The notes beneath the pieces are model-generated. The model searched no databases, was not told where the DNA came from, and was given only the letters and a program-made list of their open reading frames with translations. Below, in pieces: positions 6,619-14,087 of a stretch of DNA of 28,994 bases. Numbering within the stretch: position 1 is the first letter of the stretch; every line of letters starts with the position of its first letter. This DNA comes from JAFDVL01 sp031398365 (GTDB lineage Bacteria; Acidobacteriota; Blastocatellia; RBC074). Position numbers and translations under genes: made by a program. Location of the stretch: positions 1-28,994 of the forward strand of contig JANNND010000367.1 in assembly GCA_031398365.1 (NCBI GenBank). Direction: 5' to 3'.

Positions 6619-9567
6619 ATGAAATCCAAGCCCATTTTTCTCTCTCTGGCCTTCGCTCTGCTGTTGGCCTGCACCGCTTTTGCTCAAACCAAGCGCCCGT
6701 TCTCTCATCAGGATTTCGACTTGTGGAAATCTATTCAAGCCCAGCAGCTTTCAAGCGATGGTAAATGGGTGGCGTACGCGCTGATGGCGCAGGATGGCGA
6801 TGGGGAAATCATCGTGCGCAACATCGCTTCCGGCACTGAATGGAAAACCAATCGTGGCTATCGTCCACCGCAACCGCCGCCTGATCCATCCGAGCCGGGA
6901 GCAGGGCCAGCGTTTGGACAAGTGAACCGCGCCGTGCGCCCGTTCATCACGGCTGACAACAAGTTTGTCGTCTTCACCATTGAACCGACCAAAGCGGAAC
7001 TGAACAAAGCCAAAAAGGATAAGAAGAAACCCGAAGAGATGCCCAAGAACGCGCTTGGCATTATGGATTTGGCGAACGGTCAGGTAACACGCATTGAGAA
7101 GGTCAAAAGCTTCCAGGTGCCGGAAGACGGCATAAGTTGGATTGCCTATCAACTGGAAGCGAAACCGGAAGAGAAGAAGCCTGAAGCCGAAGCCCCAAAG
7201 CCGGGCGATGACGAGGAAGACCTGCAACAACGCGGCGGCAGAGGTGCTGGTGCGGGCGTCAGGCCGGGCGGCAATCGCAAAGAATTCGGCAGCGATCTTG
7301 TGCTGCGAAATTTATACGATGGCAAAGAGCGAACATTCAGTGACGCCTTGGATTTCAGCTTCAGCAAAGATGCGAAAACGCTGGTCTTCACCGTCTCCGC
7401 AAAAAAAGAAGAGTCGAACGGCGTGTTCGTCGTGACACCCACGATTGACGCTGCGCCCACTGAATTGCTGGTGGGCAAAGGCAAATACGCCCGGCTCACG
7501 TGGGATGAAGCGCAAACGCATCTCGCGTTCACGAGCGACCGCGATGACGCCGCTGCCAAACAACCGAAGCTCAAGCTGTACCATTGGCCGCGCAACAGCA
7601 ATGACAAAGCGGTCGAAATTGTCTCGACCGCCAGCGCTGGTTTTCGCTCCGGCTTCGTCATCAGCGACAACGCGCCGCTCAGTTTTTCGCAGGATGGCAG
7701 CAAGCTGTTCCTCGGCGTCGCGCCTCCGTCCGAACCGGAAAAGGAGGCGAATGCGGCGGATGACAGCGAAGACAAAGTCAGCGTTGACCTGTGGCATTAC
7801 CAGGACGATTACATCCAGCCGATGCAAAAGGTGCGCGCCACGCAGGAGCGCAATCGTTCGTATCGCGCGGTCGTTCACCTGAAAGAAAAGAAATTCGTGC
7901 AACTGGCGGATGAAACGATGAACGGGCTGACCCCGGCGGACAAAGGCCAATGGGCGCTCGGCACCGATGACCGCGAATATCGCCGACTGGTTGGCGTAGA
8001 CACGAATTACTCGGATGTCTATCTGGTCAACACGACGGACGGCGCACGCAAACCGCTGCTGAAGAAAAATCAATTCGGCGTTTCGTGGTCACCGAATGGC
8101 AAATACGGTTTGGTTTTTGATGGCAAAGACTGGCAGACGATTTCGGTGCCGGATGGCAAGATGACCAACCTGACAGCCAAGCTCGGGGTCAATTTCTGGC
8201 GCGAGGATCACGACTCACCCAGCACCGCACCGGCTTATGGCATGGGTGGTTGGGTCAAAGATGATAAGTCTGTCTTGCTCTACGATGAATTCGATGTTTG
8301 GCAAATCGCGCCCGATGGCAGCAGCGCGAAGAATTTGACCGATGGGATGGGGCGCAAAGAGAAAATCGAATTTCGCTATGCCAGGCTCGACAGCGACGAA
8401 CGCTTTCTTGATCCGGTCAAGCCGTTATTGCTGAGCGCCGAAAATGTCGCGACGCGCGATTCCGGTTTTTATCGTGACAAGCTTGACGGTGGTCTGCCCG
8501 AACGATTGCACTGGGCCGCCAGGAATTTCACGAACCCCATAAAAGCGAAAGACGCGGATGTGTTGCTCCTGACGGCTTCGCGCTTTGACGAATATCCTGA
8601 TTTGCTCGTGACGAATGCAAACCTCAAAGAACTCAAGAAAGTCAGCAATGCAGGCGAACAACTGAGCAACTTCAACTGGGGCAAGGCGGAACTCGTGCGG
8701 TTCAGAAACACTGATGGCGTGGCGCTGAGCGGCATTGTCATCAAGCCGGAAAACTTTGATCCAAAAAAGAAGTATCCGCTGATCGTGTACCTCTACGAGA
8801 AGCTCTCGAACACCTTGCACAACTTCACGCATCCGACGCCGACGAATTCGATCAATCGTTATGTCTATGCCAGCAACGGCTACCTCGTCTTTATGCCCGA
8901 CATCGTCTACAACATTGGTTATCCCGGCCAAAGCGCGATGAAGTGCGTGCTGCCGGGCGTGCAGGCCGTCGTAGATCAGGGCTTCGTGGACGAAAATGCG
9001 ATTGGCATTCAAGGCCACAGTTGGGGCGGCTATCAGATCGCGTACATGGTCACGCAAACGAATCGCTTCAAAGCCGCCGCGCCTGGCGCTGTGGTCGCAA
9101 ATATGACGAGCGCGTACAGCGGCATTCGCTGGGGTACGGGGTTGTCGCGCCAGTTCCAATACGAACACACGCAAAGCCGCATCGGCGGCAGCCTGTGGGA
9201 ATACCCGATGCGATACCTGGAAAACTCGCCCGTCTTTCGCGCCGATCGCGTGCAGACGCCGTTGTTGATGATTCACAATGATGCGGACGATGCCGTGCCT
9301 TGGTATCAGGGCATAGAATTCTTTTTGGCGCTGCGACGGCTGAACAAAGAGGTCTATATGTTCAGCTATAACGGCGAGCCGCATAATTTGCGCAGGCGGC
9401 AAAATCAAAAAGACTACACGCGCCGCATGCTGGAGTTTTTTGATTACGAATTGAAAGGCGCCGCCAAGCCCGAATGGATGGAAAAGGGCATTCCGTATCT
9501 GCAACGCGAGAAAGAAAAAGAGAAGTACAAGGCTCCGGCGGAAGTGACGCAGAAGGCGGGGAATTAA
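6619..9567 (+). CDS. Exported S9-family (prolyl oligopeptidase-like) serine peptidase (982 aa)
   Basis: The C-terminal alpha/beta-hydrolase domain (about 700-950) carries the S9 triad: Ser801 in GHSWGG, Asp890 in HNDADDAVP and His922 in GEPHNL. The long N-terminal half is a WD40/DPP-like propeller, interrupted by a Pro-rich loop near residue 90 and a Glu/Gly-rich insert near 185-220. It likely cleaves peptides in the periplasm or outside the cell. The N-terminus is a signal peptide; the LLAC sequence could be a lipobox, so it may be a lipoprotein, but cleavage after AFA just downstream is equally plausible. AAAGGA (6604-6609) lies 9 nt before the ATG. It is longer than most DPP-type S9 enzymes because of the propeller inserts. 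Family confident, substrate unknown. Confidence 0.93.
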   Translation: MKSKPIFLSLAFALLLACTAFAQTKRPFSHQDFDLWKSIQAQQLSSDGKWVAYALMAQDGDGEIIVRNIASGTEWKTNRGYRPPQPPPDPSEPGAGPAFGQVNRAVRPFITADNKFVVFTIEPTKAELNKAKKDKKKPEEMPKNALGIMDLANGQVTRIEKVKSFQVPEDGISWIAYQLEAKPEEKKPEAEAPKPGDDEEDLQQRGGRGAGAGVRPGGNRKEFGSDLVLRNLYDGKERTFSDALDFSFSKDAKTLVFTVSAKKEESNGVFVVTPTIDAAPTELLVGKGKYARLTWDEAQTHLAFTSDRDDAAAKQPKLKLYHWPRNSNDKAVEIVSTASAGFRSGFVISDNAPLSFSQDGSKLFLGVAPPSEPEKEANAADDSEDKVSVDLWHYQDDYIQPMQKVRATQERNRSYRAVVHLKEKKFVQLADETMNGLTPADKGQWALGTDDREYRRLVGVDTNYSDVYLVNTTDGARKPLLKKNQFGVSWSPNGKYGLVFDGKDWQTISVPDGKMTNLTAKLGVNFWREDHDSPSTAPAYGMGGWVKDDKSVLLYDEFDVWQIAPDGSSAKNLTDGMGRKEKIEFRYARLDSDERFLDPVKPLLLSAENVATRDSGFYRDKLDGGLPERLHWAARNFTNPIKAKDADVLLLTASRFDEYPDLLVTNANLKELKKVSNAGEQLSNFNWGKAELVRFRNTDGVALSGIVIKPENFDPKKKYPLIVYLYEKLSNTLHNFTHPTPTNSINRYVYASNGYLVFMPDIVYNIGYPGQSAMKCVLPGVQAVVDQGFVDENAIGIQGHSWGGYQIAYMVTQTNRFKAAAPGAVVANMTSAYSGIRWGTGLSRQFQYEHTQSRIGGSLWEYPMRYLENSPVFRADRVQTPLLMIHNDADDAVPWYQGIEFFLALRRLNKEVYMFSYNGEPHNLRRRQNQKDYTRRMLEFFDYELKGAAKPEWMEKGIPYLQREKEKEKYKAPAEVTQKAGN

Positions 9568-9576
9568 AGCTGCTTT

Positions 9577-9669
9577 GGAACAGTACCGCGAGCAGTAGCG
9601 AGCGCACCTAAATCATCCTGTATGTTCACCGTAATCACGTACGCTCGCTACCGCTCGCGGTACTGTTCC
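9577..9669. repeat. Long inverted repeat, family B (28-bp arms)
   Basis: The arms 9577-9604 and 9642-9669 match at 27 of 28 positions around a 37-nt loop; the left arm starts GGAACAGTACCGCGAG. The spacer between the S9 peptidase and lpxI is almost entirely this element. A related copy is at 23687-23761 (shared core TCGCTACCGCTC plus GTAC). No T-run follows the stem. Confidence 0.85.
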
Positions 9670-9692
9670 GCTCAAGTTTCTGAGGTCGGCGA

Positions 9693-10499
9693 ATGAAGTA
9701 TGGTTTGATTGCTGGCAATGGCCGCTTTCCGTTTCTGGTTTTGGAAGGCGCGCGCGCGCAAGGCGTCGAATTATCTGTTGCTGCGATCAGCGAAGAAACT
9801 GACAAATCTCTTGCTTCCTACGCCACCAAACTTGAATGGATCAGCGTCGGGCAACTCGGCAAACTTATCAAATTTTTCCAGCGCGAACACGTCACGCACG
9901 TGATGATGGCAGGGCAGGTCAAACACGTCCAAATCTTCAAGCTCAACGCGCTGCCCGATTTACGCATGGCAAAGATGCTCGCGCGCCTCAAGCGTCGCAA
10001 CACCGATGCTTTGCTCGGTGCGGTCGCCGATGAACTTGCGCGCGAAGGCATTACGCTGATTGATTCCACGACCTTCCTGCAACCCTTGCTCGCGCGCGCA
10101 GGGACACTCTCCAAACGCGCTCCCAATAAACACGAACTTGCCGACATTGAATATGGATTGCACGTGGCGCACGAACTCGCGCGGCTTGATCTGGGCCAGA
10201 CGATTGTCGTCAAGAATCAAGCCGTCGTGGCACTTGAAGCGATGGAAGGCACGGATGCCACGATTCGTCGCGCAGCGGAATTGGTGCGCGGGCGTCCGCT
10301 GACCGTCATTAAAGTTGCCAAGCCAAATCAGGATATGCGCTTTGATGTGCCGGTGATCGGGCTGAATACGATGGAAACGCTGAAGGCTTGTCACGTGACA
10401 GCGATGTCATTGACGGCGGACAAGACGTTGATTTTTGATCGGGAGCAAACCTTAGCCGAAGCTGATAGGAATAAGATTGCGCTGGTGGCGAGGGGTTAA
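9693..10499 (+). CDS. lpxI: UDP-2,3-diacylglucosamine diphosphatase, LpxI family
   Basis: LpxI (DUF1009) hydrolyses UDP-2,3-diacylglucosamine to lipid X and UMP in lipid A synthesis, replacing LpxH in bacteria that lack it. The 268-residue length is typical. The family start MKYGLIAGNGRFP is present, as is the C-terminal motif DMRFDVPVIG; its acidic residues (Asp214, Asp218) lie where the LpxI catalytic Asp is expected. TGAGG (9681-9685) lies 7 nt before the ATG. It stands alone, not with other lpx genes. Its stop codon overlaps that of the opposing Uma2-type gene. Presence of this gene argues for a lipid A-containing outer membrane. Confidence 0.93.
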   Translation: MKYGLIAGNGRFPFLVLEGARAQGVELSVAAISEETDKSLASYATKLEWISVGQLGKLIKFFQREHVTHVMMAGQVKHVQIFKLNALPDLRMAKMLARLKRRNTDALLGAVADELAREGITLIDSTTFLQPLLARAGTLSKRAPNKHELADIEYGLHVAHELARLDLGQTIVVKNQAVVALEAMEGTDATIRRAAELVRGRPLTVIKVAKPNQDMRFDVPVIGLNTMETLKACHVTAMSLTADKTLIFDREQTLAEADRNKIALVARG

Positions 10500-11056
10500 C
10501 CGAGGATGTCGCTGGCTTTGAGTTTCAGTTGCGGCAAGATACGCGAGACAATGTTTTGATGGCGCAACACAATGCGGATTTCCTGATATACACCCTCATT
10601 TGGCAGCGCATAAACCTCAATTCGATTATTCACTAAATCCACGAGCCACGCTTCAGGGATGCCCGCTTGTGCATATTTGGGCAGTTTAATTTGGCGATCT
10701 CCCTCCAACGTGGAATCCGCCACTTCGATGGCGACTAAGGTATCTTCAGGGGTCGGATGGCAGGTCGTGTAAAAGTCAGCGCGTGGTTTGAGCAGCGCAA
10801 TGTCGGGTTGTGGTTCTGAGTACTCATTGAGCCAAACAGGATTTTGTGGTGCGACGAGGGCAATACGGCCAGCTTTTTGATTCAGTATTCGATTCAGTTT
10901 ATTCACGCATCCAGCATGCCTAGGGCCAATTGGGGACATAGCGATGATCTCTCCATCAATCAACTCCAAACGATCATCTTCGGTAAAGAATCCCGTTTCG
11001 AGGAGCTTGTGATATTCAGTAGTGGTAAAAAATCGTTTGGCTAGTAATGCGCTCAT
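10496..11056 (-). CDS. Uma2 family (DUF820) PD-(D/E)XK nuclease-like protein
   Basis: The 186-residue protein shows the Uma2 pattern: an N-terminal RFFTTTEYHKLLE helix, ELIDGEIIAMSP, QPDIALL with Asp85, IEVADST with Glu111, and a Lys124 helix followed by YAQAGIPEAWLVD. These acidic residues and lysine make up the PD-(D/E)XK core. Uma2 proteins are common, often multicopy and of unclear role. I chose the ATG at 11056, where the family fold begins; an in-frame ATG at 11104 would add 16 residues without a better ribosome binding site. The gene converges on lpxI and their stop codons overlap (10496-10499). It is divergent from the NfeD gene. Confidence 0.88.
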   Translation of the reverse strand: MSALLAKRFFTTTEYHKLLETGFFTEDDRLELIDGEIIAMSPIGPRHAGCVNKLNRILNQKAGRIALVAPQNPVWLNEYSEPQPDIALLKPRADFYTTCHPTPEDTLVAIEVADSTLEGDRQIKLPKYAQAGIPEAWLVDLVNNRIEVYALPNEGVYQEIRIVLRHQNIVSRILPQLKLKASDILG

Positions 11057-11186
11057 AACTTTCTCAGCTAATAATCTTGGCGGCAGTTTATCGCCAATGA
11101 CCAAGATGTCAAATTCTTTGCTGAAGGGATAGAGCAGAAAGGACTTTCAGTTTATACTCGCCGCCATCATCTGAGTTTCAACTTCT

Positions 11187-11642
11187 ATGTGGATTATCTG
11201 GCTTGTAATTGCGGCCTTATTGATGGCGGGCGAAGTCGCTACGACTGGGTTCTTCTTGCTGTGGTTTGGCATTGGAGCCGCCGTCGCAGCGCTGGCGGCG
11301 TTGGTTGGTGTCAGCAGTCTCCCGCTGCAAATCGTGATCTTCCTCGTGGTGTCAATTCTTCTCGTCATTGGTTCGCGCACGATTTTTGACAAGTATCTGA
11401 CGCGGCGCAACTCGCTACGCACGGGCGTAGATTCAATGATTGGCGAAATCGTCTCCGTCGTGGAAGCCAGTCAGGGCGCGCGCAATGAAGCCGCCGTCAA
11501 GGCCTTTGGTTCTGTCTGGACTGCCATTCCGATGGCGGACGAAGCGCCGTTGCAAATTGGCGAGTCCGTCAAAATTGATCGCGTAGACGGCAACACCGTT
11601 TATGTCTATCGCCCCTCGCATCATTCGTTACCAAAACATTAA
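11187..11642 (+). CDS. NfeD-family membrane protein (151 aa)
   Basis: Three hydrophobic segments (about residues 1-20, 23-43 and 46-66) are followed by a cytosolic or periplasmic OB-fold (about 80-145). This is the short NfeD architecture without a protease domain. Such proteins are encoded next to SPFH/stomatin genes and are thought to assemble with them in membrane microdomains. That is the case here: the stop codon overlaps the ribosome binding site of the SPFH gene. No good ribosome binding site is visible upstream of the ATG at 11187; TATACT at 11153-11158 could be a -10 box. Confidence 0.88.
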   Translation: MWIIWLVIAALLMAGEVATTGFFLLWFGIGAAVAALAALVGVSSLPLQIVIFLVVSILLVIGSRTIFDKYLTRRNSLRTGVDSMIGEIVSVVEASQGARNEAAVKAFGSVWTAIPMADEAPLQIGESVKIDRVDGNTVYVYRPSHHSLPKH

Positions 11643-11652
11643 GGAGCCTCGT

Positions 11653-12648
11653 ATGCTGGAATATCTGATTCCGTTAGCGATCTTTGGGTTCATCGCGTTT
11701 TTCATTGCCGCCAAGATGATTCGCATCATCCCGCAGGCGACCGCGATGATTATTGAGCGGCTGGGCAAATTTGATCGTTTGGCCATCGGCGGTTTGAATA
11801 TCGTCACGCCGTTTGTGGAAAGCCCGCGCAGTGTGACGTGGTCGGGCTGGAAGCCGGGCATGATTCAAATTGATTTGCGCGAGCAGTTCACGGATTTGCA
11901 ACCGCAGCCTGTCATCACACGCGACAACGTGACGATTATGGTGGACTCGGTTATTTTTTGGCAGGTCACCGACCCGGTCAAAGCCGTCTATGAAGTCAAT
12001 GATTTGGTGGGCGGCACTATTCAGCTCACTATCACCGCCATGCGCAATGTGATTGGCGCGATGGACCTGGATCATGCCTTGAGTTCACGGGACACGATCA
12101 ATTCCAACCTGCGCGTCATCCTGGACGAAGCGACGCATAAATGGGGCGTCAAGATCACGCGCGTCGAACTCAAAAACATCAACCCGCCTGAAGATGTTCG
12201 CATCACGATGGAAAAACAGATGACTGCCGAACGCAATCGCCGCGCGACCGTGTTGCAGGCCGATGGCGAAAAGCAAGCCGCGATCACGCGGGCGGAGGGC
12301 GAAAAGCAATCCGCCATTATGCGCGCGGAAGGCGAAAAGCAATCCGCGATCTTACAGGCGCAAGGGGCTGCCGAAGCCCGCTTGACCGCCGCGACCGCTG
12401 AATCCGAATCGCTGCGCCGCCTGGCCGAAGGCGTCCCAAACGGGAACCCCGCGCAGTACATGATTATGATGAAGTACATCGAATCGCTGCGCGAAATGTC
12501 GAAATCCAACAATGCAAAAGTGATCTTCATGCCCGTCGAAACCAGCAGTTTGCTGTCGAGCATCGGTGCGTTCAAGGAAGTATTTGGTGGCGGGGAAACA
12601 ATTGAGCCGGGCGCGACGCCAGTGCCGCGTTTGCGCGACAAGGTTTAG
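11653..12648 (+). CDS. SPFH/band 7 (stomatin/QmcA-like) membrane protein (331 aa)
   Basis: An N-terminal membrane anchor (about 3-22) precedes the band 7 domain (starting QATAMIIERLGKF, about 30-200). A coiled coil follows in which an 11-residue unit repeats from residue 203: ADGEKQAAITR, AEGEKQSAIMR, AEGEKQSAILQ. This matches the helical region of stomatin/QmcA proteins, which form oligomeric cages on membranes and often control proteases. The ATG at 11653 has AAGGAG (11641-11646) 6 nt upstream. It is the second gene of an operon with NfeD. Role in membrane organisation or protein quality control is inferred from the family. Confidence 0.92.
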   Translation: MLEYLIPLAIFGFIAFFIAAKMIRIIPQATAMIIERLGKFDRLAIGGLNIVTPFVESPRSVTWSGWKPGMIQIDLREQFTDLQPQPVITRDNVTIMVDSVIFWQVTDPVKAVYEVNDLVGGTIQLTITAMRNVIGAMDLDHALSSRDTINSNLRVILDEATHKWGVKITRVELKNINPPEDVRITMEKQMTAERNRRATVLQADGEKQAAITRAEGEKQSAIMRAEGEKQSAILQAQGAAEARLTAATAESESLRRLAEGVPNGNPAQYMIMMKYIESLREMSKSNNAKVIFMPVETSSLLSSIGAFKEVFGGGETIEPGATPVPRLRDKV

Positions 12649-12658
12649 TGCGGTGGGA

Positions 12659-12722
12659 CACGTAGTAGCAAATTTATTTGCTTTCCTGCGCGAGCCACAG
12701 CGAATGAATTCGCTACTACGTG
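12659..12722. repeat. Long inverted repeat, family A copy 1 (23-bp arms)
   Basis: The arms 12659-12681 and 12700-12722 match at 20 of 23 positions around an 18-nt loop. The right arm is identical to the arms of a second copy at 21357-21425 (core GTAGTAGCGAATTCATTC). It lies between the SPFH gene and the convergent HhH gene, whose stop codon starts 7 bp beyond it. Confidence 0.85.
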
Positions 12723-12728
12723 AAGTCA

Positions 12729-13037
12729 CTACTTTTGTTTGGCAATCACCTTCGCGGAAATTTTCTTGAAGGTCGCGGCAGGAATAATGTTTTTGCTCAC
12801 AAGTTCGTTCTTCATCTTGTAAGGCCGTCCCGCAATGATTTTCGCCGCAAACGCATCGCCAATCCCTGGCAACGCCATCAATTGCTCTGTCGTCGCGGAA
12901 TTCAAATCCAGCAATTCCGCCTTGGCTTTTGCGGCAGGTGGAGGAGGGGGAGTTTTCGCTTTGCCTGGTGCTTGCGCCATTGCTGTGATTGAGGCCAGCA
13001 ACGCAAGGCTCGCCAGGAGAAGTAGCGTCTTTTTCAT
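12729..13037 (-). CDS. Exported helix-hairpin-helix protein (ComEA-like, 102 aa)
   Basis: A signal peptide (residues 1-22, ending AMAQA) and a Pro-rich linker precede a helix-hairpin-helix domain (about 42-100) with LDLNSATTEQL and LPGIG at 56-60. This is the DNA-binding fold of ComEA, which pulls DNA through the periplasm during natural transformation. In acidobacteria many small exported HhH proteins of this size exist, so a competence role is possible but unproven. I prefer the second ATG (13037): AAGGA lies 9 nt upstream, while it is only 3 nt from the first ATG (13043). The gene is convergent with the SPFH gene. Confidence 0.8.
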   Translation of the reverse strand: MKKTLLLLASLALLASITAMAQAPGKAKTPPPPPAAKAKAELLDLNSATTEQLMALPGIGDAFAAKIIAGRPYKMKNELVSKNIIPAATFKKISAKVIAKQK

Positions 13038-13080
13038 AGTCATAGTTCCTTTCGGTTGGAAGATTTAAAGAGCGTACAGC

Positions 13081-13851
13081 TTAGTAGGCCGTAACCTGAT
13101 GCGTCAACCCGCCATCCACAAAATACGTGCTGCCCGTCACATACGAAGCATCCTCACTCGCCAAAAACAGCGCAACCGCCGCAACTTCTTCCGGCAAGCC
13201 AAACCGCCCCCAGGGAATTTCGCTCAGCGCCTTTTGCAGTTCTTCGGGATTATCCAAGACCGCTTGATTCATCGGCGTTGCAATCGCTCCGGGCGCGATG
13301 TTATTGACGTTGATTTTATGGGGCGAGAGTTCAATGGCGATGTTGCGCATCATCAAGCGCAGACCACCTTTCGATGCGCAATAGGCCGTGTAGTGCGGAT
13401 ACGGAATGTCTTCGTGAACGGATGAGGTGAAAATGATTTTGCCGCCTGCGCCCTGCTTGACCATTTGCCGCGCGGCCAATTGGCTGACGACAAACGCGCC
13501 GTACAGATTCACGCCGAGCACCTGATTCCAATGATCGTCGGTGATTTCCAAAAACGATTGCTCCGGGCAGACACCGGCATTGCACACCGCAATGTCCAGG
13601 CGTCCGAACTCTGCCAGCGTCGCGTCCATCATTTGCGCAACGTCTGCTCGTTGACTGACATCGGCAGCGCTGGCAATTGCTTTGGGCGTAAAGCTGGTCG
13701 CCATTGTTTTAGCGGCCTCTTCTTCGCGGGCGCTGCCGGGGCGATAATTGATGATGACGTGTGCGCCTTCATTCGCAAAACGCGTGGCAATGGCCTGACC
13801 GATGCCGCTGCCAGCGCCTGTGACGAGGGCGACTTTGTTCTGTAAGCGCAT
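13081..13851 (-). CDS. SDR-family NAD(P)-dependent oxidoreductase (256 aa)
   Basis: This is a classical short-chain dehydrogenase, cytosolic, of the FabG/glucose-1-dehydrogenase type. Visible are the nucleotide-binding TGAGSGIG (11-18), NAG (91-93), catalytic Ser144, and Tyr157 and Lys161 in YCASK, then the PGAIATPM segment and the C-terminal YVTGSTYFVDGG. AGGAGG lies 8 nt before the ATG, an excellent ribosome binding site. The substrate cannot be read from the sequence; a sugar or small alcohol is plausible. It is divergent from the DUF1553 gene, with a repeat element in between. Confidence 0.92.
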   Translation of the reverse strand: MRLQNKVALVTGAGSGIGQAIATRFANEGAHVIINYRPGSAREEEAAKTMATSFTPKAIASAADVSQRADVAQMMDATLAEFGRLDIAVCNAGVCPEQSFLEITDDHWNQVLGVNLYGAFVVSQLAARQMVKQGAGGKIIFTSSVHEDIPYPHYTAYCASKGGLRLMMRNIAIELSPHKINVNNIAPGAIATPMNQAVLDNPEELQKALSEIPWGRFGLPEEVAAVALFLASEDASYVTGSTYFVDGGLTHQVTAY

Positions 13852-13900
13852 TTACTTTGCCTCCTGAAAAATTGGTGCGGGGATTGTAGTCTGTTCTCAT

Positions 13901-14020
13901 CCACGAAGTCACATGAAGGGACACGAAGATGAGATAGAACGAGGGATAAAGGGACAGCGCAACTTCCTGGCAAATTCTCTCCTTCTCGCTTCCTTCGTTC
14001 ATCTTCGTGTGGTTTCGTGG
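13901..14020. repeat. Inverted repeat of CACGAAG-type units
   Basis: The left arm (13901-13933) reads CCACGAAG...GACACGAAGATGA and the right arm (13999-14020) is the reverse complement CCACGAA..CACACGAAGATGA. The left arm has one extra ~10-nt unit. The loop is about 65 nt. It sits between the divergent SDR and DUF1553 genes. The arms are built of short repeated units, like those of the elements at 17394 and 19488. Confidence 0.65.
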
Positions 14021-14087
14021 AGCAGCGCAGTTTGCGGAAACGCGAGACAGCGGTATCATCTTCTGGCTCTCACAAACAGGAATTTTT

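Noticed and set aside
8425..9504. A 359-codon antisense frame across the S9 peptidase catalytic domain
   Set aside because: The plus-strand gene has a full catalytic triad here; the antisense frame is a by-product of codon bias and has no recognisable protein features.
10496..10499. The overlapping stop codons of lpxI and the Uma2 gene as a functional feature
   Set aside because: Tail-to-tail overlaps of a few bases are common and need no special explanation.
12259..12390. A tandem DNA repeat (33-nt period) as a separate element
   Set aside because: It encodes the 11-residue coiled-coil repeat normal for SPFH proteins.
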